From an uncultured Flavobacteriaceae bacterium (GTDB lineage Bacteria > Bacteroidota > Bacteroidia > Flavobacteriales > Flavobacteriaceae): DNA of 64,000 nucleotides. Made by a program: the position numbers and the translations under genes. Within the stretch, counting starts at the first letter, position 1; the number at the start of each line of letters is the position of its first letter. Under the pieces are notes generated by a model. It searched no databases, was not told the origin of the DNA, and was given only the letters and a program-made list of their open reading frames with translations. The DNA lies in the NCBI GenBank assembly GCA_947502975.1, contig CANNBV010000008.1, positions 107,779 through 171,778 on the forward strand, in the 5' to 3' direction. Shown here in pieces: positions 1-9,446 of the stretch.

Positions 1-144
1 TTTTGAGCCTACAAATTTTGCAAAATCTGTCTCAAACTGTGCTACATGTTTACCCATTGTATACATATCACTATGTATCACAGTATTTATAGCTTCTATT
101 TCTTTATCGTCCCAAGTTGAGGTTGCTAGTGGGTATTTAATCAT
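1..144 (-). CDS. ColD/RfbH-like PLP-dependent sugar dehydratase or aminotransferase, N-terminal part
   Basis: Only the first 48 codons are inside the window; the gene continues past the left edge. The protein starts MIKYPLATSTWDDKEIEAI and continues through YTMGKHVAQFE and FAKFVGSK. This is the N-terminal pattern of the DegT/DnrJ/EryC1/StrS fold-type I PLP family. From memory it is closest to ColD, the GDP-4-keto-6-deoxy-D-mannose 3-dehydratase of colitose synthesis, and to RfbH. The start overlaps the stop of the Fcl/ColC-like gene by 8 bases, so the two are probably translationally coupled. The catalytic region (His in ColD, Lys in aminotransferases such as perosamine synthase) is not visible, so the exact reaction cannot be settled here. 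Confidence 0.8.
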   Translation of the reverse strand, partial: MIKYPLATSTWDDKEIEAINTVIHSDMYTMGKHVAQFETDFAKFVGSK

Positions 145-1063
145 TTAAAACAACATTTTTATAAAAATCATACGTTTTTTTAATGCCTTCTTTTAAGGAT
201 GTTTTTGATTTCCAGCCAAAAGAATTAAGCAGCGTATCATCAATTAGTTTTTGTTTCATGCCAACTGGCTTTGAGGTGTCATGAATAAATTCACCTTTAT
301 ATCCTACAACATTAGCTATGGTTTGGTAGTACTCATTGATAGTCCAATCGGTACCTAAACCTACATTAATATTCTGAGGTAATTTATCTAGATGTGTGAT
401 GGCATAAAAAATAAAATCAGCCAAATCTTGAGCATACATAAACTCTCGCCTTGCTTTCCCGTCTCCCCAAATTTCTACAGCTGGTAATCGATTTTTTTCT
501 GCATCATGTATTTTTTTAATAACTGCAGGAATCATGTGAGAATTTTTAGGTGAAAATTTATCATATCTACCGTATAAGTTACACGGTATTATTGTACTAT
601 ACTTATATCCTTCATGTGTTTTGGTAATATACTCACATAGCCGTGTTGCAACAATTTTAGCCAAAGCATATCCTTCATTAGTTGGTTCTAATTCACCTTT
701 TAAAATATAGCTTTCTTTTAAAGGGTTTTTAGCTTCCCTTGGATACATGCACGAACTTGATAAATTAATGAACGTAGGAACTTCAGCAGCTTTTGCTGCC
801 ATAATAACATTTCTACCTATATCCAAATTTTTGATTAAAAAATCAACTGGATTAGCCATATTTGCTTGAATTCCACCCACCATTCCAGCAGCGTGTATCA
901 CTAAATCTGGTTGGTGTTTTTTCATGTAATTTAAAACTTCATTTTTATGTTCTAAATTAACTTCAGAACGAGATGGTTTTAGAAATATATAATTAGCTGC
1001 ACTAGGATGCTCTAATATATTACGTCCAACCATTCCCGTATGTCCTGTTAGGAGAATTTTCAT
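137..1063 (-). CDS. fcl: GDP-L-fucose synthase family epimerase/reductase (Fcl or ColC)
   Basis: 308-residue extended short-chain dehydrogenase. It has the NAD(P)-binding GxxGxxG motif at residues 7-13 (GHTGMVG), the catalytic Ser-Ser-Cys at 103-105, Tyr132 and Lys136 of the YxxxK pair, and the conserved His176 in NSH. In the Fcl family these residues carry out 3,5-epimerisation and 4-reduction of GDP-4-keto-6-deoxymannose to GDP-L-fucose. ColC, which makes GDP-L-colitose from the 3-deoxy intermediate, belongs to the same family. The ColD-like gene that follows with an 8-base overlap makes ColC a real alternative. Gmd lies 11 bases upstream and would supply the 4-keto substrate. Family is certain; substrate is inferred. 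Confidence 0.9.
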   Translation of the reverse strand: MKILLTGHTGMVGRNILEHPSAANYIFLKPSRSEVNLEHKNEVLNYMKKHQPDLVIHAAGMVGGIQANMANPVDFLIKNLDIGRNVIMAAKAAEVPTFINLSSSCMYPREAKNPLKESYILKGELEPTNEGYALAKIVATRLCEYITKTHEGYKYSTIIPCNLYGRYDKFSPKNSHMIPAVIKKIHDAEKNRLPAVEIWGDGKARREFMYAQDLADFIFYAITHLDKLPQNINVGLGTDWTINEYYQTIANVVGYKGEFIHDTSKPVGMKQKLIDDTLLNSFGWKSKTSLKEGIKKTYDFYKNVVLND

Positions 1064-1074
1064 TTTATGCTGCT

Positions 1075-2136
1075 CTATTTTTTAAGATTTTGAACATGCT
1101 CTAAATCATGCTTCATCATTATTTCCACAAGTGTTTTAAATGATGTTTTTGTTGGATTCCAGCCTAAATTGTTTTTAGCTTTTGAAGGGTTTCCTAAAAG
1201 CGTTTCAACTTCAGCCAACCTATAATAATTAGAATCTATCTCAATTAAAACTTTACCAGTATTTGTACAAATTCCTTTTTCATTTTCTCCTGAGCCTTGC
1301 CATTCTATTTCAATACCTGCTTCACTAAAGGCTAATTCACAAAATTCTCTTACAGTATGCTGCTCTCCAGTTCCAATAACATAATCTTCGGGAATATCTT
1401 GCTGTAACATTAGCCACATACATTCTACATAATCTTTTGCATACCCCCAATCTCTTTTAGCATCTAAATTACCTAAATACAATTTCTCTTGAATACCATG
1501 TGCAATTCTTGCTGCTGCCAGTGTAATTTTTCTGGTTACAAAGGTTTCTCCACGTCTTTCGGATTCATGATTAAACAATATGCCATTAACTGCATACATC
1601 CCATAGGATTCTCTATAGTTTTTAGTAATCCAAAATGCATATAATTTAGCTACTCCATATGGAGAACGAGGATAAAAAGGAGTAGTTTCAGTTTGGGGTA
1701 CTTCTTGTACTTTTCCATACAACTCAGATGTAGAAGCTTGATAAATTCTTGTCTTTTCTGTCAGCCCACAAATGCGAATAGCTTCAAGTAATTTCAACGT
1801 ACCTACACCATCTGTCTCTGCAGTATATTCAGGTAAATCGAAGGATACTTTTACATGAGATTGTGCTGCTAAATTGTAAATCTCATCTGGCTGCAATTCC
1901 TGTACGAGTCTAATTAAGTTAGAACCATCGGTCATATCTCCATAGTGCAATTTTATATTTTGCTTTTCGTGTAAATCTTTCAGTAAGGTATCTATATAGA
2001 GGTGTTCAATACGTTCGGTGTTAAACGTAGAACTTCGTCTTATAATTCCATGAACCATATAACCTTTTTCTATCAATAATTCTGCTAAGTAAGAACCATC
2101 TTGTCCATTAATACCTGTAATAAGGGCAACTTTCAT
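1075..2136 (-). CDS. gmd: GDP-mannose 4,6-dehydratase
   Basis: 353-residue extended SDR that converts GDP-D-mannose to GDP-4-keto-6-deoxy-D-mannose, the branch point to fucose, colitose, rhamnose and perosamine. The Rossmann motif GINGQDG is at residues 8-14 and IIRRSS at 31-36. The catalytic set is STSE at 135-138, Tyr160 and Lys164. The C-terminal part shows the substrate-binding [10 protein letters not shown] and the AEVETLLG block typical of Gmd. The loop reads HESERRGE where E. coli has HESPRRGE, which leaves the active site intact. It ends 11 bases before the Fcl/ColC gene and starts 2 bases after the SGNH-like gene. Confidence 0.96.
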   Translation of the reverse strand: MKVALITGINGQDGSYLAELLIEKGYMVHGIIRRSSTFNTERIEHLYIDTLLKDLHEKQNIKLHYGDMTDGSNLIRLVQELQPDEIYNLAAQSHVKVSFDLPEYTAETDGVGTLKLLEAIRICGLTEKTRIYQASTSELYGKVQEVPQTETTPFYPRSPYGVAKLYAFWITKNYRESYGMYAVNGILFNHESERRGETFVTRKITLAAARIAHGIQEKLYLGNLDAKRDWGYAKDYVECMWLMLQQDIPEDYVIGTGEQHTVREFCELAFSEAGIEIEWQGSGENEKGICTNTGKVLIEIDSNYYRLAEVETLLGNPSKAKNNLGWNPTKTSFKTLVEIMMKHDLEHVQNLKK

Positions 2137-2138
2137 TT

Positions 2139-3050
2139 CTAATCTATCTGTTTATTTGAATTGATAAATGTACTAATTTCTGAGGTGAAAATACTTGCAC
2201 CATTTTTTAACAAGTGCGAGTAATCATAAAAATACTTCGGGTTTTTATATTGGGGCTTTAAAGTATCATAGATTATGACATTTGCTTCTGAAGTTAGTAA
2301 CATTTTAAAACGTCTGTAAAAATCGTTATTAAACGCTCTAAAACTAGGGGAAAAAGCATATATCAACTCTATATGGTTTTGTTTACATATGTTTTGAATA
2401 CTCTTAAAAGCTTTAATTTTTAACGCATCTTCTTCATTTTGATTATAACTTTTATTGGTTTTATTGTAGACCAGTTTCATGTCTTGCCCTTTTAATAATG
2501 GCATTGAACCGCAGCTATCAAGAGGATTGTTTTTAGACGCACTCTTCTTATCCCAAAGAAAATGTGTTTTATGTAATCGGGACAAATAAAATATATATGA
2601 TAATTTACTATTAGTACCAGATTTCACTAAACTATTATTTATATAATTATATTTAGTAAAAGGTTGCAACATGTCTGTTCTATAAATTATGGTTTTGTCT
2701 TCTATAAATTGACTGGGATTATCAATTACCAAAATTACTTTTTTAGGGTTTTTATTAAACTTCACTAGTGTTTTTAATATAAATTCATGAAAGTTAACAT
2801 TAGATCCTTGATACCCTAAGTTAAAAGTTTTTAACCCAGTTTCTTCCTCCAGTTGGCATGCCAATATATTATCAGCTCCTTTTGAAGATCCTAAAATAAT
2901 TAAGTCTTTTTCTATGTTACCATTTACAAGGGCTTCAATTCGTCTATCAAACTGTTTAGCAGGAGCAGCGGCGACTATAAACCACGAGACTTTTTCTAAA
3001 ATAAAAAAGATAACTATGAACAATAAAATTCGCTTAATAAACTGCTTCAT
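2139..3050 (-). CDS. SGNH-hydrolase-like membrane-anchored protein, partner of MBOAT acyltransferase
   Basis: 303 residues with one N-terminal membrane segment (about 5-28) and the rest predicted outside the cytoplasm. A Gly-Ser-Ser block at 54-56 follows a hydrophobic strand (LIILGSSKG), and Asp276-x-x-His279 lies near the C-terminus. Ser and DxxH in these places are the signature of SGNH/GDSL esterases and of AlgX/AlgJ/DltD-like proteins that work with MBOAT proteins in O-acylating exported polysaccharides. The gene lies 2 bases after the MBOAT gene. The family match comes from motif order and context rather than strong overall similarity. The substrate is unknown; acetyl transfer to the local polysaccharide is the likely role. 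Confidence 0.65.
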   Translation of the reverse strand: MKQFIKRILLFIVIFFILEKVSWFIVAAAPAKQFDRRIEALVNGNIEKDLIILGSSKGADNILACQLEEETGLKTFNLGYQGSNVNFHEFILKTLVKFNKNPKKVILVIDNPSQFIEDKTIIYRTDMLQPFTKYNYINNSLVKSGTNSKLSYIFYLSRLHKTHFLWDKKSASKNNPLDSCGSMPLLKGQDMKLVYNKTNKSYNQNEEDALKIKAFKSIQNICKQNHIELIYAFSPSFRAFNNDFYRRFKMLLTSEANVIIYDTLKPQYKNPKYFYDYSHLLKNGASIFTSEISTFINSNKQID

Positions 3051-3052
3051 AA

Positions 3053-4492
3053 TTAAAATTGAAAATATATAAATTCCTGCTGAGATTGATTACTAAATAC
3101 AAAAATCAACGCTAATAAAAACATATAAAACCCCCATCGATAAAATACAGATTGTTTCAATAATAATTTCTCGATAGCATACTTTTTTCCTTTTCCTAAC
3201 CATTCAATAGTAAAAAAGAATACTATGGCTAAAATTATATTTGTAGGCCTAATTGTTGGCAATGAAAATAAGGTCTTAGAAAATACTTCATCTAAAAAAT
3301 TAAAAGCATGAGACATAGTTTCTGCTCTAAAAAACACCCACGCTAATACGGTTATCATAAACGTAAAAAACACCCCAAACATTTCCCTAAGATTTGGTAA
3401 CAACTTGTTTTGTGCTATAACATCTAAATTATTTCTATTTCGATTTGTAATTAACAAAGGCAGAAAATATATAGCATTTAAAAAACCCCAAAAAATGAAT
3501 GTCCAATTAGCACCATGCCAAAAGCCACTTACTATAAAGATCAAAAATATATTTCTGATTTTTAGCCAAATACTTCCTCTACTTCCTCCTACAGGAATAT
3601 ACAGATAGTCTCTAAACCATGTTGAAAGAGATATGTGCCAACGTCTCCAAAATTCGGCAATATCTCTTGAAAAGTAAGGGAACGCAAAATTCTGCTTAAG
3701 GTTAAAACCAAACAGTCTTGCTGTACCAATTGCAATATCTGAATACCCGGAAAAGTCACCATAAATTTGAAAGGTAAAAAATAGAGCTCCAACGAATAAG
3801 GTACTCCCTGAATATTCCGAAGAATTATTAAAAATTAAGTTCGCATATTCAGCACATCCATCAGCAATTACAATCTTTTTAAATAGCCCCCATAATATTT
3901 GTCTACAACCATCTACTGCCTTCGAATAATAAAATACCCTTTTGTTATAAAATTGTGGTAAAAGATGTGTAGCTCTTTCAATAGGCCCAGCAACAAGTTG
4001 AGGAAAAAAGCTAACAAATGCCAAGAAAGAAACTATATCTGAAGTAGGTTCTAATCTCCGTTTATAAACATCAATAGTATAACTTAATGTCTGAAACGTA
4101 TAAAAACTAATCCCAACAGGAAGAATGATATTTAATGTGTTAGGTTGAACTTTAGTTCCAAAAAACGAAAAGGCTTGCACAAAATTATCAACAAAAAAAT
4201 TGTAGTATTTGAAAAACCCAAGAAACCCAAGATTTACTATGATACTTATCCAAAGTAGAGTTTTTCTAATTGAATGTTTATTGTCTTCTTTCAACTTTAA
4301 ACCAATAGTATAATCTACCAAGGAACTAAACAGAATTAAAGTTAAAAATCGATAATCCCACCATCCATAGAAGACATAACTAGCGACTACCAGTAAAAGG
4401 TTTTGCAATTTCAAACTTTTATTCGCAATAAACCAATATAGAATGAATACTATTGGTAGAAAAACTGCAAAATCTAAAGAGTTAAATAACAT
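3053..4492 (-). CDS. MBOAT family polysaccharide O-acyltransferase (AlgI/DltB-like)
   Basis: 479-residue polytopic membrane protein with about ten or more hydrophobic segments. It carries the MBOAT hallmarks: FWRRWHISLSTWFRDYLYIP around His286 and SGFWHGANW with the putative catalytic His326. QLVAGPIERA (165-174) is typical of the AlgI branch. AlgI-type MBOATs move acyl groups, usually acetyl, across the inner membrane to an extracytoplasmic partner that modifies the polysaccharide. The SGNH-like gene immediately downstream is the probable partner. It sits 18 bases after the GT10 gene inside the same operon. Confidence 0.93.
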   Translation of the reverse strand: MLFNSLDFAVFLPIVFILYWFIANKSLKLQNLLLVVASYVFYGWWDYRFLTLILFSSLVDYTIGLKLKEDNKHSIRKTLLWISIIVNLGFLGFFKYYNFFVDNFVQAFSFFGTKVQPNTLNIILPVGISFYTFQTLSYTIDVYKRRLEPTSDIVSFLAFVSFFPQLVAGPIERATHLLPQFYNKRVFYYSKAVDGCRQILWGLFKKIVIADGCAEYANLIFNNSSEYSGSTLFVGALFFTFQIYGDFSGYSDIAIGTARLFGFNLKQNFAFPYFSRDIAEFWRRWHISLSTWFRDYLYIPVGGSRGSIWLKIRNIFLIFIVSGFWHGANWTFIFWGFLNAIYFLPLLITNRNRNNLDVIAQNKLLPNLREMFGVFFTFMITVLAWVFFRAETMSHAFNFLDEVFSKTLFSLPTIRPTNIILAIVFFFTIEWLGKGKKYAIEKLLLKQSVFYRWGFYMFLLALIFVFSNQSQQEFIYFQF

Positions 4493-4510
4493 CTGTTTAA
4501 ATATATTGTT

Positions 4511-5485
4511 CTATCTACCTCTTTTTATTTTCTTTTTGATCTTTCGTAAAACACGCTGTATATCTATTGAAACGGGATAGTTATCATAATAATCATTTCC
4601 CCCTTTAAAATGGAATAACTCTTTTTCTTCAATACTATTTCCTCCTTGTTTTGCTATTATAGCCTTTATTTGACTTGTTAAAAAAGGGAAAAGTTGGTAG
4701 GTATCTAAAAATAAATTTCTTGCCTCTGTAAGAGCTTCTAATTTTTCATTATAAACTTTAGATTTCACTGTTTCTTTTAAGAATTGTTTGATGTGCTTAT
4801 CCTTTGGATCTATTTGAATAATAGCTTCTTTCGGAAAATAAGACTCAATTCTATCGCAACCGTAATACAATGGTATTGTATAACTTAAAAAGCAATCTGA
4901 AATCTTTTCTGTCCAATTATATGGGTTTTTAAAATTTTCATAGGCAATAGCATATTTTGCTGTTTTCATTACTTCCCACTTACTTTCTATTTCTTGAATA
5001 CCTCTACCATAGATATTCATAAAAGGCAAATTTGCAATAGAATCTAAAAAATCCATTCGTTTATTATGCTGAATAGAACTACGTTGGTTACTGGTAACCC
5101 AAACTATTTTATCTTCCTTTTTTAAGTCTTCAACTTGTAGCTGTTTAAAATAGTCGTAATCTTTATCCAAATGCCATGGTAAAACAGGGTGTGACTTCAC
5201 GAATTTACCCTCTTGTTTTATTTGATTGTAAATAACTGAAACCTGTTTATTGGCGTATTGCCTGTACTTAGAAATTTCGTTGGCTGGTTCTAAACAGATA
5301 TGTAAAATATTATTGGGGTTTACTCTTACTTCTACATCGGTTTTAGGATAATCTAAAATCACTAAAAAATCACACTCACTAACATCTTCTTCTGTAAAGG
5401 TAATACCATCCCATTGAAACGACTGGTTAGGAGTTTGTCGTTTAATATCTGGATATCTATAGTATCTGCATATTCTTACTACCAT
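4511..5485 (-). CDS. GT10 family fucosyltransferase-like glycosyltransferase (copy 1)
   Basis: 324 residues. The C-terminal half carries the GT10 (alpha-1,3/1,4-fucosyltransferase) nucleotide-sugar site: YAIAYEN at 178-184 followed by WTEKISD at 191-197, then a PLYYGC block at 205-210. MNIYGRG at 156-162 is the expected strand before it. The N-terminal half is the variable acceptor-binding domain. GT10 enzymes use GDP-fucose and possibly related GDP-6-deoxyhexoses, which matches gmd and fcl/colC downstream. The C-terminus is basic (KIKKKIKRGR), as in bacterial GT10 enzymes that bind membranes peripherally. A second GT10 gene lies at 13396-14355. Linkage and acceptor cannot be read from sequence. 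Confidence 0.85.
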   Translation of the reverse strand: MVVRICRYYRYPDIKRQTPNQSFQWDGITFTEEDVSECDFLVILDYPKTDVEVRVNPNNILHICLEPANEISKYRQYANKQVSVIYNQIKQEGKFVKSHPVLPWHLDKDYDYFKQLQVEDLKKEDKIVWVTSNQRSSIQHNKRMDFLDSIANLPFMNIYGRGIQEIESKWEVMKTAKYAIAYENFKNPYNWTEKISDCFLSYTIPLYYGCDRIESYFPKEAIIQIDPKDKHIKQFLKETVKSKVYNEKLEALTEARNLFLDTYQLFPFLTSQIKAIIAKQGGNSIEEKELFHFKGGNDYYDNYPVSIDIQRVLRKIKKKIKRGR

Positions 5486-5492
5486 ACTTTTG

Positions 5493-6386
5493 CTATTTAG
5501 ATGCCGCGCTATAATTTAATCTTTTCAAGCTCAGCCTTCGCTCAATTGTTTCCTTTTTTACTGGTTTTCTGTATTTGTAAATTAACGGTAGATTGTATAA
5601 TGTAGAAAACATTACTTTGAAATAACTTCTAAAATAAGACCAATCTTTAATAGCATATTTTATAAAATTATGCATCACAATTTTTAGTACTTTTTTAAAA
5701 GGCTGGGGATAATACACCAGATAAAATCGAATATTATTTTTTAAAAGGCGCTCAAACCTAAAATAATTTTTTCTTTGCTGTTGTCGTTTTTTTGTGTTTA
5801 TACGATGATTTACAACTATATCGGGTTGATACAAAATGTTATAGTCTAAATCTAAGACCTCTAATGCTAATGCAGGTTCTTCTCCATAAATATCTATCCA
5901 AACTGGAAAACCTCTTGTCTTATCATATACATTTTTAGTAATTGCAAATCCACAACCAATAAAATCATTCGTAAAATGAGAATTAGCTTTTATTGCACTA
6001 TTTATAGCATTAGAATCGGTATTAAACACTCCCCGAACTTCTTGAAAAGCAATAATACCAATACTGTTGTCTTTAATAAAAGTTTGCTCTACCGTTTCAA
6101 TGAAGTTTTCACTTATTGGATGGGCATCATCATCCAAACCAATAAAAATATCACCTTTTGCTTTCTTATACAATATCTGTCTTGCTGGTGATGCGCTAAT
6201 ACTATCTTTAGACGTGGTCCATTTCACCCAATTGTAATCGTTGATAATTATTTCTGTATCGCTACAACCATCAATAAACACAAGTACTTCATGCACTTCT
6301 AAATCAATGATAGCCTTTAACTTATTAAGTGTAAAGATTAACTCATCTCTTCTATTTTTTGTGACAATAAGAAAGGAAATCTTCAT
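5493..6386 (-). CDS. GT2 family glycosyltransferase
   Basis: 297 residues with an N-terminal GT-A fold. It begins ISFLIVTKNRRDEL, has VFIDGCSD in the nucleotide-binding strand and GLDDDAHP as the DxD-type metal site near residue 98. The C-terminal third has basic stretches (KKRQQQRKNYF) and no clear membrane segment. It is separated from the GT10 gene by 7 bases and from the GT4 gene by 3 bases. It should add one sugar to the repeat unit from a nucleotide sugar at the inner membrane. Donor and linkage are unknown. Confidence 0.85.
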   Translation of the reverse strand: MKISFLIVTKNRRDELIFTLNKLKAIIDLEVHEVLVFIDGCSDTEIIINDYNWVKWTTSKDSISASPARQILYKKAKGDIFIGLDDDAHPISENFIETVEQTFIKDNSIGIIAFQEVRGVFNTDSNAINSAIKANSHFTNDFIGCGFAITKNVYDKTRGFPVWIDIYGEEPALALEVLDLDYNILYQPDIVVNHRINTKKRQQQRKNYFRFERLLKNNIRFYLVYYPQPFKKVLKIVMHNFIKYAIKDWSYFRSYFKVMFSTLYNLPLIYKYRKPVKKETIERRLSLKRLNYSAASK

Positions 6387-6389
6387 TGA

Positions 6390-7538
6390 CTATGAACCAT
6401 TTATTATACTACTATAAAGTGCTTGTATTTTAGGCGCTAAAATACTTCGATTATAATTATTATTAATAAAATTCACATTATAGTTCTTTGCTTTTTCTCT
6501 AAGAAGTTTATCTTTTAAAGCTACTTTTATTAATTCACTAATACCATTAACATCTAAAGGGTTTTCAATCAAAAAACCATTACTGTTATGAGTCACTACC
6601 TCAGCCGTAGCATTTCCAGGATTAGATTGAATAGGAAATGCTCCCATACCCATCGCTTCTAATAAAGTATTTGGCATACCGTCTGATCTATTATTTCCAA
6701 TATGCAAAACACTTTTTCCCATTAACTTCAATAACTCACTATTGGAAACCTGCTGATGTCTTGGGAAGATAGTTAAATTAAGTTTCTGTAATCTGTTCGA
6801 CTGATTCACATAGGTTTCAATCTCTTTATCTGCACTATAAACAACTATTTGTATTGACTCCAATAAGCTTTCATCTAATAACTCTAAGGCTTTAATAATT
6901 TGTATGGCTTCTCCAACATCATATTGGTATCCTTTACAAAGAATAATGTTTCTTTGTTCATCATCTGAAATAAAACTAGCATCTAGTTCCAAGCCTCCGT
7001 TTCCAGGAAATACTCCCAAAAACGAATTATTAAATCCATATTTAAGAGCTAATTGATAATCGCGTTTACAATCGGTAATTAAATAATTTGTTCTTTTTAA
7101 AAATGTTTTTACTTGAGATACATCTATATTCATATTTTTAAAATAGTACATATCACTTCCCCACGAAGAATAGATAAACGGTATGTTATTCTTTTCCATG
7201 ACGTTTAAAATCGGAAGTCCTGATAACTTCATTTCAAAACAATGTACAAGGTCTGGATTAATTTTCAACACATGTTGTTCAAAAACAGAATGCAGCGACT
7301 TTTCATTAACTTTCTCAATTAAAGCATATAATTTAGGAAGCCTTTTTTTTAATTTAATTCTGAAAGGAAAACGCCATTTTAATTTCCAATTCGTAATTTG
7401 ATTTACCCATTTTATTCGGTGAGATTTTGCATTGCTGCTAGTTATATCAAACCAGTATACAGTATACCCAGAATTTCTCAACTGGTTTACCCATTGAAAG
7501 AAGTGATGATTTGGAATAGCAACCATTAAAATCTTCAT
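6390..7538 (-). CDS. GT4 family glycosyltransferase
   Basis: 382 residues, GT-B fold. The C-terminal domain has the GT4 donor-site pattern: DGMPNTLLEAMGMGAFPIQS, with the EAMGMG element, then a PGNATAEVV loop and FLIENPLD. The N-terminal domain starts MKILMVAIPNHHFFQW and contains YSSWGSDMYYF, common in GT4 enzymes of polysaccharide loci. It is one of only two GT-B-type enzyme kinds here besides GT10/GT11. Spacing to both neighbours is 3 bases. Donor sugar is unknown. Confidence 0.85.
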   Translation of the reverse strand: MKILMVAIPNHHFFQWVNQLRNSGYTVYWFDITSSNAKSHRIKWVNQITNWKLKWRFPFRIKLKKRLPKLYALIEKVNEKSLHSVFEQHVLKINPDLVHCFEMKLSGLPILNVMEKNNIPFIYSSWGSDMYYFKNMNIDVSQVKTFLKRTNYLITDCKRDYQLALKYGFNNSFLGVFPGNGGLELDASFISDDEQRNIILCKGYQYDVGEAIQIIKALELLDESLLESIQIVVYSADKEIETYVNQSNRLQKLNLTIFPRHQQVSNSELLKLMGKSVLHIGNNRSDGMPNTLLEAMGMGAFPIQSNPGNATAEVVTHNSNGFLIENPLDVNGISELIKVALKDKLLREKAKNYNVNFINNNYNRSILAPKIQALYSSIINGS

Positions 7539-7541
7539 CGG

Positions 7542-8492
7542 TTATATTTTAAATAAAGGTTTAAACTTTGTGTCTCCTTTTTTTATCACTTTAAAAATAA
7601 TATAGAAAAAACGAATACGAGTACATTTTAGCTTCAGTTTGAAGGAATAACAAAGCTTTTCTTCTTTTATAAAATTTAAGCACAATTTTGAAGCTTTAAA
7701 GTTTCGTTCGGCTAGAGCTTGTCGAAAAACTCCTAAAGTCATTTTTAATAGTGCTAATTTAACTTTTTTAGCCTGAGATAATCTAAGCACTGTTCGTTTG
7801 GCTTCTAAAAACGACTGTAACCCATAATCTACATTTCTATAAAAACTATTTGTTGATGAGCTTTCTCCAACTCTGTAGAATATTAAAGAATGGTTGACTA
7901 TTGCTACCTTTTTAGCTTGAAATAGTGCTCTTGCATATAGCTCATGATCTTCTAAAATATGTAAATCTTCCCTGATAGGTAAATGAGGACTTAGACTTGA
8001 CAATCTCCAAAGTGGAGCTACCATCATCATAGGAAATTTTCCAATAACGAAATCTTCGAACAAATTTTTGGGTTTACTAATGTTAGGTTCATTATCTTTT
8101 TCAAAAAACTCTTCAATATTAAATACTCCTGTAAATGACTTTAATTTACAAACGGCTAAATCATGATTTTTAATTGCATCGATTTTTAATTGCAAATGAT
8201 CCGGATGCATAATATCGTCACTATCAAAAAACTGAACAAACTCACCTTTAGTGACCGTCATTCCGAAATTTCTACAGGCGCTAGGTCCTTTTGTAATATA
8301 TTTTGGCCTATTCAATAATTTGAAACGCAAATCATCTTTTATGAATGATTTTGTTACTTGAAAAGTATTATCTGTACTCCCATCATCAACTATAATACAT
8401 TCCCAATTTGTATATGATTGTTGCTTAATAGATTGAAGTGTTTCCTCTATTAATTTTGCACGGTTATATATAGGGATTATTATAGATATCAT
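7542..8492 (-). CDS. GT2 family glycosyltransferase, paralogue pair member A
   Basis: 316 residues, GT-A fold. It starts MISIIIPIYNRAKLIEET, with CIIVDDGSTDNT as the nucleotide-binding strand and FFDSDDIMHPDHL as the metal-binding DxD region. ILEDHELYARAL is the likely catalytic-base segment. It closely resembles the next gene upstream (8492-9445): both share the SIIIP..NR start, NWEC..VDDGSTD, a Cys-Arg-Asn block and FDSDDIM, so they look like a tandem duplication. The start and the upstream stop share one base (TAATG), which implies coupling. Confidence 0.85.
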   Translation of the reverse strand: MISIIIPIYNRAKLIEETLQSIKQQSYTNWECIIVDDGSTDNTFQVTKSFIKDDLRFKLLNRPKYITKGPSACRNFGMTVTKGEFVQFFDSDDIMHPDHLQLKIDAIKNHDLAVCKLKSFTGVFNIEEFFEKDNEPNISKPKNLFEDFVIGKFPMMMVAPLWRLSSLSPHLPIREDLHILEDHELYARALFQAKKVAIVNHSLIFYRVGESSSTNSFYRNVDYGLQSFLEAKRTVLRLSQAKKVKLALLKMTLGVFRQALAERNFKASKLCLNFIKEEKLCYSFKLKLKCTRIRFFYIIFKVIKKGDTKFKPLFKI

Positions 8493-9445
8493 TATCTAAA
8501 AGCAATTGTTTTAAGTATATAAAACTGAGATTTAAGCGCTTCTGAAATCGTTATTTGTGGACTAGAGTATACATACTGTATTTTTAAATAATACTTACTA
8601 AAATCGCTTAAACGCTTAGCAATTTTTTCTTCAAAACGTAAACCCGCATAAAATGCCCACAATGTTTTCTTTGCAATTGTTTTATAAAAAGTTTTGCCAA
8701 CAGATATATTATAATCTTTAGCTAATTTTAAGCATTGATAACGATAATAAAATACATCGTATAGCTTTTGTTTAGTAATGTTTGTTTTTGAACTTATTTG
8801 GCTATCGTGCCCATCTCCACTTCTAATTGTTGCTAAAACTTTATCTAATATTTTTAATTCAGGCTTTAACGCCAGCATCCTAATATGAAACTCGTTATCT
8901 TGGTAACGCATAATACGTTCATCAAAAAGTGGTTTTCCTTCTAAATAAATTCGCCTCCACATAAATCCACAGGTTTGGATTTCTATATGTTCCATAGCGT
9001 AATTATAAAATAGATTATTACCATTATCATATTCAAACTTGCTATCTCTAAAATGTTTCAATTCATAATCTGCATAATTATTTCTGTGTATTACTGCATC
9101 TATCTTTTCAGTAAAAACTTTAACTTTCTCATCTAAGAAAACAGGTGTCATAATATCATCACTATCAAACCAATTAACATATTCACCGCTAGCAATTGTA
9201 AAGCCATAGTTTCTACAACTATTTGCTCCTTTAATTAAATGCTCTGGCCTTTTATAAAATTGAATTCTATTATCTTTCTTTGAATAGTTTAAAATGGTTT
9301 GTTCTGTATGGTCTGTACTTCCATCGTCTACTAATAAACATTCCCAATTTTGATAGGTTTGATTTAAAATCGAATCTAAAGTAGCTTTTACAATAGTCTC
9401 TCTATTAAAAACGGGTATTATTATAGATATTAAAGGTTTAGACAC
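8492..9445 (-). CDS. GT2 family glycosyltransferase, paralogue pair member B
   Basis: 317 residues, GT-A fold. It starts MSKPLISIIIPVFNRET and has CLLVDDGSTDHTEQ and WFDSDDIMTPVFL for nucleotide and metal binding, then RYQDNEFHIRML as the likely catalytic-base segment. It looks like a duplicate of the gene just downstream, but the C-terminal halves differ, which suggests different acceptors. One base of overlap with the downstream gene and a 1-base gap after the methyltransferase-like gene put it firmly in the operon. Confidence 0.85.
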   Translation of the reverse strand: MSKPLISIIIPVFNRETIVKATLDSILNQTYQNWECLLVDDGSTDHTEQTILNYSKKDNRIQFYKRPEHLIKGANSCRNYGFTIASGEYVNWFDSDDIMTPVFLDEKVKVFTEKIDAVIHRNNYADYELKHFRDSKFEYDNGNNLFYNYAMEHIEIQTCGFMWRRIYLEGKPLFDERIMRYQDNEFHIRMLALKPELKILDKVLATIRSGDGHDSQISSKTNITKQKLYDVFYYRYQCLKLAKDYNISVGKTFYKTIAKKTLWAFYAGLRFEEKIAKRLSDFSKYYLKIQYVYSSPQITISEALKSQFYILKTIAFR

Positions 9446-9446
9446 T

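Noticed and set aside
1540..1575. Pro-to-Glu change in the HESPRRGE-type motif of Gmd as an inactivating mutation
   Set aside because: All catalytic residues and the rest of the motif are intact, and this variant probably occurs normally in Bacteroidota Gmd.
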